Assembly (NCBI GenBank): GCA_963757155.1
Contig: CAVWQS010000010.1
Span: 62,001 to 126,000, forward strand
Length of the DNA stretch: 64,000 nt
Source: DASXQK01 sp963757155
GTDB lineage: Bacteria; Pseudomonadota; Alphaproteobacteria; Dongiales; Dongiaceae
Direction of reading: 5' to 3'
Shown here: positions 54,659 to 63,399 of the stretch, one piece after another
Numbering within the stretch: the first letter of the stretch is position 1
How the letters are laid out: every line of letters starts with the position of its first letter
Program-made: the position numbers and the translations under genes
Notes under the pieces: model-generated
The model's input: the letters and a program-made list of their open reading frames with translations, nothing else
Told to the model about the DNA's origin: nothing
Database searches by the model: none

Positions 54659-56085
54659 CTCGCCAGCTCCTTGCGCTCCCTCAGGAAATGGAAGAACTCC
54701 ACGCCTTCGCGCAGGCGGCGCTTCATCATCTGCGGGCTGCGCACCATCTCGCCGACGATGGAGGCGATCTTGCCGGAGCGGAAGTAGAAGCGCCGGTAGA
54801 AGGCCTCGACCGAGTGGAAGATCTCGGAATGGCTGAGATGGGGATAGTGCAGCGGCGCGATCTGCACGCCATGGTCGTCCACCAGCTCCGCATTGGCGCT
54901 GTCGAGCCAGCCGTTCTCCAGCGCCTGCTTGTAGAGGAAGGTGCCGGGATAGGGCGCGGCGAGCGAGACCTGGATCGTGTGCGGGTTGATCTCGGTGGCG
55001 AAGCGGATCGTCTCCTCGATCGTCTCTTTCGTTTCGCCCGGCAGGCCCAGGATGAAGGTGCCGTGGATGGTGATGCCGAGGTCGTGGCAATCCTTGGTGA
55101 AGCGCTTGGCGACCTCGATGCGCATGCCCTTCTTGATATTGTGCAGGATCTGCTGATTGCCGGATTCATAGCCGACGAGCAGAAGCCGGAGGCCGCCGTC
55201 GCGCAGCACTTTCAGCGTCTCCCTCGGCACATTGGCCTTGGCGTTGCAGGACCAGGTGATGCCGAGCTTGCCCAGCTCGCGGGCGATGGCCTCGGCCCGC
55301 GGCAGATCGTCGGTGAAGGTGTCGTCGTCGAAGAAGAACTCCTTCACCTGCGGGAAGGCCTTCTGCGCCCAGGCGATCTCCTCGATCACATGGCCGACGC
55401 TGCGGGTGCGGTAGCGATGGCCGCCCACGGTCTGGGGCCAGAGGCAGAAGGTGCAGCGCGATTTGCAGCCGCGGCCGGTATAGATCGAGATGTAGGGGTG
55501 CTTCAGATAGCCGATGAAGTAGTTCTCGATGGTGAGGTCGCGCTGATAGACCGGCGTCACGAAGGGCAGGCTGTCCATGTTCTCCAGGATCGCGCGCTCG
55601 GGATTGTGATGCAGCGCGCCGTCCGCCGTCCGGTAGGACAGGCCGGTGATGGAGCTCCAGGGACGGTCGTCGGCCACGTCCTTGATGGTGAAGTCGAATT
55701 CATTGCGGGCGACGAAGTCGATCGCCGAGGACGCCTGCAGGCTGCCCGTCGGGTCGACCGCGACCTTGGCGCCGATCAGCCCCGCCTTGAGGGAGGGATT
55801 GGCCTCTTTCAGCGCCTCGATGGTCTTCACGTCGGAGGCGAAGGAGGGGGCGGAGGTGTGCAGCACGACCATGTCGAAGTCGCGCGCCTGGCTCACGACA
55901 TCGGCCAGCTTCGTATCATGCGGGGGGCCGTCGATCAGCTTGCTGTTCGGGACCAGGGCCGCCGGCTGGGCCAGCCAGGTCGGATACCAGAAGGAGCGGA
56001 TCTCCCGCTTCGCCTGGTAGCGCGAGCCGGCGCCGCCGTCGAAGCCGTCGAAGGAGGGAGCCTGGAGAAAGAGCGTTCGCATCAT
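54655..56085 (-). CDS. hpnJ: Hopanoid radical SAM protein HpnJ (cobalamin-binding type)
   Basis: A 476-residue B12-binding-domain radical SAM protein. The N-terminal ~150 residues have a Rossmann-like cobalamin domain (FDMVVLHTSAPSFASDV); the cluster motif is CKSRCTFC (Cys207, 211, 214), and DDDTFTDD follows. HpnJ is thought to convert the ribose part of the head group to the cyclitol ether. Start 56085 overlaps the hpnI stop (ATGA); a second Met follows immediately. Between hpnI and hpnK. Confidence 0.93.
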   Translation of the reverse strand: MMRTLFLQAPSFDGFDGGAGSRYQAKREIRSFWYPTWLAQPAALVPNSKLIDGPPHDTKLADVVSQARDFDMVVLHTSAPSFASDVKTIEALKEANPSLKAGLIGAKVAVDPTGSLQASSAIDFVARNEFDFTIKDVADDRPWSSITGLSYRTADGALHHNPERAILENMDSLPFVTPVYQRDLTIENYFIGYLKHPYISIYTGRGCKSRCTFCLWPQTVGGHRYRTRSVGHVIEEIAWAQKAFPQVKEFFFDDDTFTDDLPRAEAIARELGKLGITWSCNAKANVPRETLKVLRDGGLRLLLVGYESGNQQILHNIKKGMRIEVAKRFTKDCHDLGITIHGTFILGLPGETKETIEETIRFATEINPHTIQVSLAAPYPGTFLYKQALENGWLDSANAELVDDHGVQIAPLHYPHLSHSEIFHSVEAFYRRFYFRSGKIASIVGEMVRSPQMMKRRLREGVEFFHFLRERKELAS

Positions 56086-57251
56086 GATGCCAGATCCTTG
56101 GCGGGAATGAGGGTGCCGTCGCGGCGCACCCGGAACCGCTGCCCGCGCCAAGTTACCGCGTCGGTGAAGTGGCTGGCAATGAAGACAGCGAAGGACAGAA
56201 GGTCGCGGAGGGGCCCCAGCTGCCAGGTGGCCCGGGTCATGCCGATGACCCGGTCGGCCTGGATCTGCAGCGCCAGGCGGCTGAGAAGCGCCACGGAAGC
56301 CATGCCCAGGCCCCAGGCATTGGCCGGCGACAGGGCCAGGCCCATCAGGGCGAAGGGCAGGGGATGGGTGACCGCCGATCCGAAGAAGCCGGCGGGATCG
56401 AGGAAGCGGAGCGTCAGCGCCCAGCGCAGCTCCTGCTGCAGCATCTCCTCCGCACCCCGCTCGCGGCAGATATGGCTGACGATCATGGTGGTGACCGCGA
56501 GCTTGTCCCCCGTCCGGCGCACCGCATCGCCGATCGCATGGTCGTCGGCCAGGTGGTTGGCGAAGGCCTCGAAGCCGCCGATCCGGCGCAGCGTCTCGCG
56601 CCGGAGCGCCATGGTGGCCCCGAAGCAGGGATCGGCGCGCCCGATGCCGAGCCCGACAAGCACGCTCGGCAGGAAGTGGTGGTTGATTCCGTTGGCGGCG
56701 AGGCGGCTCCAGAGGCCCTCGGCGGCGACGCCGCGGTAGAGGCAGGTCGCCAGCCCCACCCCGGGCTGCTCCAACGCCCCCGCGAGATGGCTGAGATAAC
56801 CGGCATCGACCCGGATATCGCTGTCGGCAATCACCACCAGCTCGTGACGGATCAATCGCGCCATGTTCACGAGGTTGGAGATCTTGCCGTTGGCGCCGTG
56901 CTCCGTCGCATCGACGACCAGCTCGAGATCGGCCTGCGGCAGATCGGCCATCAGGCGCCGGACCACGGGCACCGCCGGGTCGCGAACGTCACGAACGCCG
57001 AAGACGATCTGCACCGGCCCGAGATAATCCTGGCGGCAGAAGGAGAGGAGATTGTCGTAAAGCCCGGGCTCCGCGCCATGCAGCGGCTTCAGCACCGTGA
57101 CGCTGGGGAATCGGCTGGCCCGCGGCAGCGGCCGGGCGGCGAAGCGGCCCAAAAGCAAGACCGCCACGACCGCATAGAAGCTGCCGGCGGCCGCCAGAAT
57201 CAGAAAGGCCGGAGCCACCCAGTCGAGAAGAACGGCAGTCATATGCGCCAT
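56082..57251 (-). CDS. hpnI: Hopanoid glycosyltransferase HpnI
   Basis: A 389-residue family 2 (ceramide-glucosyltransferase-like) enzyme that adds N-acetylglucosamine to bacteriohopanetetrol. N-terminal membrane helix (PAFLILAAAGSFYAVVAVLLL), VTVLKPLHGAEPGLYDNL, DATEHGANGKISNLVNM, DSDIRVDAGYL (DxD), and the QxxRW motif as QELRWALTLR. C-terminal membrane segments follow. First gene of the hpnI-J-K unit, all overlapping. Confidence 0.94.
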   Translation of the reverse strand: MAHMTAVLLDWVAPAFLILAAAGSFYAVVAVLLLGRFAARPLPRASRFPSVTVLKPLHGAEPGLYDNLLSFCRQDYLGPVQIVFGVRDVRDPAVPVVRRLMADLPQADLELVVDATEHGANGKISNLVNMARLIRHELVVIADSDIRVDAGYLSHLAGALEQPGVGLATCLYRGVAAEGLWSRLAANGINHHFLPSVLVGLGIGRADPCFGATMALRRETLRRIGGFEAFANHLADDHAIGDAVRRTGDKLAVTTMIVSHICRERGAEEMLQQELRWALTLRFLDPAGFFGSAVTHPLPFALMGLALSPANAWGLGMASVALLSRLALQIQADRVIGMTRATWQLGPLRDLLSFAVFIASHFTDAVTWRGQRFRVRRDGTLIPAKDLAS

Positions 57252-57286
57252 CGAGCTTCGCCAAGTATCGTAGCTGCGCCAAATTT

Positions 57287-57376
57287 CGTCGTATCGGTCA
57301 GTATCGTCGTATCGGCCAGTATCTTCACGTCGGTCAGTGTCGTCGTATCGGCCAGTATCTTCGCGTTAATCGGTAT
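57287..57376. repeat. Five imperfect 18-bp tandem repeats
   Basis: Units start at 57287, 57305, 57323, 57341 and 57359. The consensus CGTCGTATCGGCCAGTAT is exact in units 2 and 4, one change in unit 1, and degenerate in 3 and 5. The array lies between hpnI and hpnM, upstream of hpnI, in its likely promoter region. Confidence 0.85.
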
Positions 57377-57462
57377 CAATTCTTGTCGCTGAATGCCGCG
57401 CCCGTCTGTTCGTCTTGCGTACCTGCCGGCGTTCTGCTGGGCCAGGAACTCTCAGCCGCCCA

Positions 57463-58099
57463 TCAACTCTTCAGCAGCCCGTCGCTCTGGGCTTTCAGCT
57501 TCGACAGCAGCCCGTCTGGGCCCTCCGAGGCCAGGATGGCGCTGAACTCCGAGCGGCGCACGGCGAGCTGGCTGATCGTGCCGTCGAGATAGACGTCCTC
57601 GATCTTCCAATCCGCCCCCGAGCCGCGCATCAGGTAATTGAAGGTCACGGGATCCCCGTTGGCAGGCACCAGCCGGCTGTGGACGATGACATCGGCATTG
57701 CGCGGCGTCGCCTTCGGCTCGACCGTGAATTGCTGCCCGGAATAACCCGCGAACTGGCTCGCGTAGCTGGCGGTCGTCATGCGCTGGAAGGCCTCGATCA
57801 GCGCCTGCTGCTTGTCCGGGGGAATCTTGTTCCAGGAAGGTCCGGCAGGCCACCTTGGTCATGGTCGCGGAATTGAAGGTTTGCTGGACGGCCGGGGCCA
57901 GCTTCTCATAGCGCCCCTGGACCCCCAGGTCCTGGGCATGCTTCATGCCGTTGAGCAACACGTCGTAGAAGGCCTGGATGCGGGCCGCCGCCGGATCCAT
58001 CGCGTCGGCGGCACGGGCGGTCTTGCCCCCGGCCCCCAAGGCGACAAAGCCCAGGGCCGACATTCCCAGTAACCGGCGCCGCGACATTGCGTGGGTCAT
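57463..58099 (-). pseudogene. hpnM: Hopanoid-associated ABC auxiliary protein HpnM (MlaC/Ttg2D family), frameshifted
   Basis: About 211 residues when corrected. Signal peptide with paired arginines (MSRRRLLGMSALGFVALGAG), then IQAFYDVLLNGMKHA, and the MlaC-like C-part (ASYASQFAGYSGQQFTVEP, GADWKIEDVYLDGTISQL). One extra C near 57846 breaks the frame: TMTKVAC then GPSWNKIPPDKQQALIEAF. MlaC proteins carry phospholipid between membranes; HpnM is proposed to serve hopanoids. Start 58099 chosen; 58087 is an alternative. Confidence 0.88.
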
Positions 58100-58297
58100 C
58101 CGTCTCAGCCCTTCCCCTACCATGTGCACCAAACCCCCATCCGGCACCGCCGGATCCGTCCTCCTAGCACGGGCGCGTCGCCTGATAAACCCTAGGCCCT
58201 GGATAATCCCAACCCAGGTATGCTCGTGCCGGGCCAAATTCAAGGTTCCCGCCCCCCAGGGCCGCCCGAGGGGTCGCTTGGGGCCGCTTGGGGCCGG

Positions 58298-59230
58298 CTA
58301 GCGGTCCCGATCCAGGAGACGGTAGGGCAGGGCCCGCAGCAGATCGGCAGCCGGCCCGAAACTGTCCAGACGCGAGGCCGCGCGCTCGGCGAGCTCGGCC
58401 GCCTTCGCCCGCGCCCCCTCGACCCCGAATATTGACACCAGGGTCGCCTTTCCCTGGGCTTCGTCCTTGCCGACCGACTTCCCCGCCGCCCCGGCGCTGC
58501 TGACCGTGTCGATCAGGTCGTCGGTGATCTGGAAGGTGAGCCCGAAGTCCCGGGCATAGGCCCGAAGCGTCTCGCGGGCCTCGCCGCCCGCCTCGCCCAG
58601 GATGGGCCCCGCCTCGCAGGCGAATTCGAACAGCGCCCCGGTCTTCAGCCGCTGCAGCTCCATCACCGCCTGGGAATCGAAGGATTTGTCCGGCGCCAGC
58701 ATGTCCATCATCTGCCCGCCCACCATGCCTTCGCTGCCGGCGGCCCGGGCCAGCCCGGCGATCAGCTGGCAGCGGACGGCGGGGGAGGCATGGGTGGCGG
58801 GATCGGCCAGGATCTCGAAGGCGAAGGTCAGGAGACCGTCGCCGGCCAGGACCGCCGTCGCCTCGTCGAACTGAACATGGGTGGTGGGTTTGCCCCGGCG
58901 CAGCACGTCGTCGTCCATGCAAGGCAGGTCGTCGTGCACCAGGGAATAGGTATGCAGCACCTCGACGGCCGCCCCCGCCCGCATCGCCGCGGCGCCGGAG
59001 AGCCCGAACAGCCCGGCCGAGGCCCGCACCAGAAAGGGGCGCAGCCGCTTGCCGCCGGCGAAGACGGCATAGCGCATGGCCTCCTGCACACGGCCGTAGC
59101 TGCCCGCCGGCCGCGGCAGCAGCTCCTCCAAGGCCGCATCGACCTCGGCTGCCGTCGCCGTGAGGGCGCGGTCGAGGGCGGCGGTATCCGGCGATCTCGG
59201 CGCCGGTGCTGCAGGTTGAGGCTTGCTCAT
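58298..59230 (-). CDS. ispA: Farnesyl diphosphate synthase
   Basis: A 310-residue prenyltransferase making C15 farnesyl diphosphate from DMAPP and IPP, the direct precursor of squalene. First Asp-rich motif DDLPCMDDD (100-108), second DDLID (237-241); GKRLRP (60-65) binds IPP. The two-residue insertion in the first motif marks the bacterial (type II) enzyme. Start 59230 (MSKPQPA); longer frame to 59431 is not conserved. Placed 199 bases upstream of hpnM. Confidence 0.95.
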   Translation of the reverse strand: MSKPQPAAPAPRSPDTAALDRALTATAAEVDAALEELLPRPAGSYGRVQEAMRYAVFAGGKRLRPFLVRASAGLFGLSGAAAMRAGAAVEVLHTYSLVHDDLPCMDDDVLRRGKPTTHVQFDEATAVLAGDGLLTFAFEILADPATHASPAVRCQLIAGLARAAGSEGMVGGQMMDMLAPDKSFDSQAVMELQRLKTGALFEFACEAGPILGEAGGEARETLRAYARDFGLTFQITDDLIDTVSSAGAAGKSVGKDEAQGKATLVSIFGVEGARAKAAELAERAASRLDSFGPAADLLRALPYRLLDRDR

Positions 59231-59506
59231 GCGGGACCCGTTGTCGATCTGAAAGAGGGGCTTAGGCTCACGGCAATTACCGGTGCTGTCAACCGGGGCC
59301 TGTGGCCGCAGCTGTGGATGGATCGAAGTGCCGGGATGGAGGCGAAGAAGATGGCAAGAACGAAGGCCTGGCGTGGAGTCCCTCCGGATCCCGCCATACT
59401 TGTCACTCCTGCCGCCGAGACTCGGCACCATCTTTCACATGATAGCAACGACCGCCGGAGAATCCGCCGAAGGCGGAGGAAGGCACTGCAACCCTGGAGG
59501 AGACCG

Positions 59507-59968
59507 ATGCAAGACGCCCTGATCGTCCGCCGCGAGACGCACATCCCGGCACCGCCCGCCTCGGTTTTCGCCCTGCTGACCGATCCGGAGAAGATCCTGC
59601 GCTGGATGGGGACGGAGGCGCAGGTCGAGCCGCAGCCCGGCGGGCTCTATCTCGTCAATGTCACCGGCGCCCGCTTCGCGCGCGGCTCCTTCCGCGAGGT
59701 CGTGCCGGTGCACCGCCTGGCCTATAGCTTCGGCTGGGACGGCAGCGAGGTGGTGCCGCCGGGGTCGAGCCTGGTCGAGATCGATCTGATCGAGGAGCCG
59801 GCCGGAACGCTGCTGCGCCTGACCCACTCCGGCCTGCCCAATGCCGAGCAATGTGCCGGCCATGGCGAAGGCTGGGCCCACTACCTCGGCCGGCTGGCCG
59901 AGGTTGGCGCGGGCCGCAATCCCGGTCCGGATCCCTGGCACGGCCGCACGGGCAAGCGACTGAGCTAA
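59507..59968 (+). CDS. SRPBCC domain protein (AHSA1-like)
   Basis: A 153-residue protein: VRRETHIPAPPASVFALLTDPEKILRWMG and the PGGLYLVNVTG segment match the START-like activator-of-Hsp90-homology fold with a hydrophobic pocket. GGAGG six bases before the ATG at 59507 fixes the start. Ligand unknown. Its stop overlaps the end of kynA (convergent by four bases). The gap 59231-59506 upstream has no other gene. Confidence 0.9.
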   Translation: MQDALIVRRETHIPAPPASVFALLTDPEKILRWMGTEAQVEPQPGGLYLVNVTGARFARGSFREVVPVHRLAYSFGWDGSEVVPPGSSLVEIDLIEEPAGTLLRLTHSGLPNAEQCAGHGEGWAHYLGRLAEVGAGRNPGPDPWHGRTGKRLS

Positions 59969-60864
59969 GGCGCGGCGTAGAGCCTGTTGCGCAGCGCGTA
60001 GAGGTCGTGGAAGAAGCGCAGATTGAGAGCGGCCTTGAGATAGCCCACGCCGGAGGAGCCGCCGGTCCCCGGCTGATGGCCGATGATCCGCTCGACCGTG
60101 CTCATATGGTCGAAGCGCCAGCGCTGGAACAGCCCTTCGACATCCATCAGCTTCTCCGCGAGATCGTAGAGATCCCAGTAAGCGTCATGCTCGCGGTAGA
60201 TCTTGACCCAGATCTCCACCACCTCGGGATCGCCGGCAAAGGGCTCCCGAAGATCGCGGCGGAGAAGCTTGGCCGGCACGGGAAATCCCTGGCGGGCAAG
60301 ATAGGCCAGCACCTCGTCATAGATCGCGGGCTGCTCGAGCGCCTGGGTCAGCCGGTCATAGGCTTCGCGGTCATGCTCATGCACTTTCAGATGCGCCGCA
60401 TCCTTGTTGCCGAGGGCGAACTCGACCAGCCGGTAGCCCGCGCTCTGGAAGCCGGAGGATTGGCCGAGCCCGCCGCGGAAGGCGCGGTAATCGGCGGTGG
60501 TCATGGTCAGCAGCACCTTCCAGGCGCTGATCAGCTGCTCGAGGATCGCCTTGCTGCGCGCGAGCGTCTTGTTGCAGGTCTTGATATCGTCGGCGCGGAT
60601 CGAGCGGCATCCCTCCACCAGCTCGGCATGGAGCAGCTTCAGCCAGAGCTCTGCCACCTGGTGGAGGATGACGAAGAGCAGCTCGTCGCGCTGGGGCGGA
60701 TCCTGGATCGGCGCCTGGAGGGAGAGCAGCTGGTCGAGCTTCAGGAAATCGCTATAGGTCTGGCGTCGGCTTCCGGCTTGGCTGCCGGCGTGGAAGTCGA
60801 GCTTCATCCCCGGCTCCAGCGGGCGCTTGACGATGATCTTGTCGTCTTTGGGAGGTCCGCTCAT
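59965..60864 (-). CDS. kynA: Tryptophan 2,3-dioxygenase
   Basis: A 299-residue heme dioxygenase opening the indole ring of tryptophan to N-formylkynurenine, first step of the kynurenine pathway. Active-site His68 (ILHQVAELWLK), substrate Arg130 (YRAFRGGLGQSSGFQS) and proximal heme ligand His253 (FDHMSTVERIIGHQPGTGGSSG) are all present. Other kynurenine genes are not in the window. Confidence 0.96.
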   Translation of the reverse strand: MSGPPKDDKIIVKRPLEPGMKLDFHAGSQAGSRRQTYSDFLKLDQLLSLQAPIQDPPQRDELLFVILHQVAELWLKLLHAELVEGCRSIRADDIKTCNKTLARSKAILEQLISAWKVLLTMTTADYRAFRGGLGQSSGFQSAGYRLVEFALGNKDAAHLKVHEHDREAYDRLTQALEQPAIYDEVLAYLARQGFPVPAKLLRRDLREPFAGDPEVVEIWVKIYREHDAYWDLYDLAEKLMDVEGLFQRWRFDHMSTVERIIGHQPGTGGSSGVGYLKAALNLRFFHDLYALRNRLYAAP

Positions 60865-60910
60865 GGGCCAGAAGTAAGGGGAATCTCTCCCCGCTTCAAC
60901 GCCCCCCGCT

Positions 60911-61630
60911 TCAACGGCTCACGAGGCGGGTCCAGATAGGCGGCAGCTTCTCCGGCGAGCCGCAGGGCGCGGGGCTGCCGGCCGGCACATCGGGCATGCG
61001 GGCGCGGATCACGCCGGCGCGGGCGAGGATATAGCCGGTCGGCCGGCTCGCCGACCAGCGCCGCGGATTGGGCAGCACGGCGGCCAGCCGCGCGGCCTCC
61101 TCCGCGGTCAGGTTCGCCGCACTCTTATGGAAGTGATAGCGCGCCGCGGCCTCGGCGCCATAGATGCCCGGCCCCCATTCCACGATGTTGAGATAGGCCT
61201 CCATGATCCGCCGCTTGCTCCAGGAGGTCTCCAGCAGAAGGGTGAAATAAACCTCGAATCCCTTGCGCCACCAGCTTCGCCCCGGCCAGAGGAAGAGGTT
61301 CTTCGCCGTCTGCATGGAGATGGTGCTGGCCCCCAGGACCGGCCCGCCGCGCCGATACTGCTTCACGGCGTTGTCGATCGCCTCCCAGTCGAAGCCGGCA
61401 TGGCTGCAGAATTTGGCATCCTCCCCCGCCATCGCCGCCAGCACGAGATTGGGCGAAATGCGCGAGAGAGGCTCCCAGGTCTTGTCGAGGCCCGCCCCTT
61501 CGAAGAGCCGCTCCAGCATCAGCGGGGTCGCCGGCACCGGAAGGTCGCGATAGAGGATGACGAGGAAGAACGACCAGACGAAGAATCCGGTGAGGAGACA
61601 AAACAGGAACCGACCGATGCGCCGAAGCAT
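60911..61630 (-). CDS. mtgA: Monofunctional biosynthetic peptidoglycan transglycosylase
   Basis: A 239-residue glycosyltransferase family 51 protein. N-terminal membrane anchor (IGRFLFCLLTGFFVWSFF), catalytic Glu70 in AMAGEDAKFCSHAGFDW, then GASTISMQTAKNLFLW and the AYLNIVEWGPGIYG motif with the second key Glu. It polymerises glycan strands from lipid II. Start 61630 (MLRRIGRF); the frame is open much farther upstream, but only this start gives a membrane anchor. Confidence 0.95.
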   Translation of the reverse strand: MLRRIGRFLFCLLTGFFVWSFFLVILYRDLPVPATPLMLERLFEGAGLDKTWEPLSRISPNLVLAAMAGEDAKFCSHAGFDWEAIDNAVKQYRRGGPVLGASTISMQTAKNLFLWPGRSWWRKGFEVYFTLLLETSWSKRRIMEAYLNIVEWGPGIYGAEAAARYHFHKSAANLTAEEAARLAAVLPNPRRWSASRPTGYILARAGVIRARMPDVPAGSPAPCGSPEKLPPIWTRLVSR

Positions 61631-61651
61631 GGCGCCGGTTATAATGGGCCG

Positions 61652-62119
61652 ATGTCGATCTTGTCCCCATCGCCGGATGCCGCGACCCTCGCCGAGATCA
61701 AGATCGCCCAGCGACTTTGCCGCGGCGTCTGCCGCCTGTTCGAGGATCTGGGCTATGCGGCGCTGACGGAATTCCCGCTGGCCAACGGGCGGCGGGTGGA
61801 TGTCATCGCCCTGGACGGGGCGGGCGGCACGGCCATCATCGAGATCAAGAGCTCGGTGACCGATTTCCGCACCGACCGCAAATGGCAGGAATATCTGGAG
61901 TTCTGCGACCGCTTCTATTTCGCCGTGGGGCCCGAGTTTCCCCAGAGCCTGCTGCCCGCCGATGTCGGCCTCATCATCGCCGACGACTGGTCGGGCAGCG
62001 TGATCCGCCCCTCGCCGGTCTTCGCCCTCAACGGCAGCCGGCGCAAGGCCCAGACCCTGCGCATCGCGCTCACCGCCGCCTTCCGCCTGCGCCGGGTGAG
62101 CGATCCGCGGCTGGATTAG
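61652..62119 (+). CDS. mmcB: MmcB family DNA repair protein
   Basis: A 155-residue PD-(D/E)XK-type nuclease-like protein, DUF2379-group/MmcB of alphaproteobacteria. ALTEFPLANGRRVDVIALDG and IIEIKSSVTDFRTDRKWQEY carry the Glu, Asp and ExK residues of the nuclease core. The family is linked to resistance to DNA cross-links. Divergent from mtgA by 21 bases; ends convergent with the glycosyltransferase by four bases. Confidence 0.88.
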   Translation: MSILSPSPDAATLAEIKIAQRLCRGVCRLFEDLGYAALTEFPLANGRRVDVIALDGAGGTAIIEIKSSVTDFRTDRKWQEYLEFCDRFYFAVGPEFPQSLLPADVGLIIADDWSGSVIRPSPVFALNGSRRKAQTLRIALTAAFRLRRVSDPRLD

Positions 62120-63399
62120 GTTTTTCCGCCGGCTGCCTGGAGCTCGCTCTCGAAGGCGCTGAGGATGGCCTCCCGATCCCATTCCGCCACCGCGCGGGCC
62201 CGCGCCGCTTCGCCCAGTGCCTTACGCCGCCCGATATCCTGCGCCAGGGCCCGCACCGCCGCCGCCATGGCCGCCGGGTCGCCGGGCGGGACGGCGATGC
62301 CCGCCCCCTCGATGGCCCGGGCAAGCGCCGTCCCCGGTGCCGCCCCCGCCACGACCGGCTTGCCGCTCGCCAGCATGAAGGCGAGCTTGGAGGGCATCAC
62401 CAGATCGGCCGCATCGGCGCGCTGGGGCAGAAGATGCAGGTCGGCGGCGTTCAGCAGATCGTTCAGCTTCGCCACCGGCTGCAGCGCCAGCCAGCGTACC
62501 TGGGCCAATCCCGCCGTGGCGGCGCGCAGGCGCGGCTCGGCCGCCCCGGCCCCGGCCAGCAGGAGGATCACGGGCGAGCCGGCCAGGGATCGGGCGACCT
62601 CGGCCAGGGTCTCGACCCCCTGTTTCTCGCCCATATTGCCGCTATAGAGCGCCACCACCGCCTCGGGCGGCAGACCGAGCTCCCGGCGAAGCGCGCTCTC
62701 GGCCGGGCGGATCGTGGCCGTGTCGACCCAATTGGGAAACAGCCGCCGCCGCGCCGCCGCCACGCCCTTCTCGCCCAGCCGGGCGACCATGGCGGGGGTG
62801 ATGCTGCTGACCCGGTGGAAGCGCCGGAGCAGCCAGGATTCGCTTCCCAGCGCGAAGCGCCGGACCGGCCCGCCCGAGACCATGCCCCCAGGGACCAAAC
62901 CCAATGCGAAGGCGGCGTCGATCTCGAAATCCTGAATATGGAGCCAGGCGGCGGCACCGCCGAAGGCGGCGGCGAGCCTCGCCCCGGGCGTGCTGGTCAG
63001 CGCCGGCGCGATGGCGATCAGGACCTGCGGCCGGAAGACCAGTGCCTGCCAGAGGGCCACCGGCAGACTGGAGAGGGCGAAGCTCGCCAGATGCAGGATC
63101 CGCTTCTTGCCGCTGGGCCGGGCGGGCACATAGAGCGGGCAGCGATAGACCCGCGCGCCCTCGATCTCCTCCCGCTGCCAGCGCCAGGCGGAATAGCCCG
63201 GGCCGACCCGCCAGGCGGGATAATAGGGCGGCGCGGTCACGACCCGGACCTCATGGCCGCGGGAAGCGAGCCAGGCGGCCATCTCGCCGGTGAACTTGCC
63301 GATTCCCGTCGGCTCGGGCGCGTGGTTCAGGCCATAGATCAGCAGGCGCAAAGGACGGCCGTCAGCCGAAATCGCGCTTGCCCGCGATGATCGCGGCAT
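62116..63399 (-). CDS. Glycosyltransferase family 4, WcaI-like
   Basis: A 427-residue GT-B glycosyltransferase: IYGLNHAPEPTGIGKFTGEMAAWLA at the donor/acceptor start, VVTAPPYYPAW, NWVDTATIRP, and YSGNMGEKQGVETL of the C-terminal nucleotide-sugar domain. Resembles WcaI of exopolysaccharide pathways. Annotated start at 63399 would overlap the next gene by 38 bases; a TTG at 63351 (RLLIYGLN) is a credible later start. Probably part of an exopolysaccharide or cell-surface locus continuing past the right edge. Confidence 0.88.
   Translation of the reverse strand: MPRSSRASAISADGRPLRLLIYGLNHAPEPTGIGKFTGEMAAWLASRGHEVRVVTAPPYYPAWRVGPGYSAWRWQREEIEGARVYRCPLYVPARPSGKKRILHLASFALSSLPVALWQALVFRPQVLIAIAPALTSTPGARLAAAFGGAAAWLHIQDFEIDAAFALGLVPGGMVSGGPVRRFALGSESWLLRRFHRVSSITPAMVARLGEKGVAAARRRLFPNWVDTATIRPAESALRRELGLPPEAVVALYSGNMGEKQGVETLAEVARSLAGSPVILLLAGAGAAEPRLRAATAGLAQVRWLALQPVAKLNDLLNAADLHLLPQRADAADLVMPSKLAFMLASGKPVVAGAAPGTALARAIEGAGIAVPPGDPAAMAAAVRALAQDIGRRKALGEAARARAVAEWDREAILSAFESELQAAGGKT

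Noticed and set aside
54688..56739. A 683-residue open frame opposite hpnJ/hpnI
   Set aside because: Antisense shadow with no recognisable domain; hpnJ and hpnI motifs are clear on the other strand.
57287..57376. CRISPR array
   Set aside because: Units are contiguous 18-mers without spacers and no cas genes are present.
4097..58099. Programmed frameshifting as the cause of the many breaks
   Set aside because: No common slippery heptamer or downstream structure; direction and sites vary and unrelated genes are affected.
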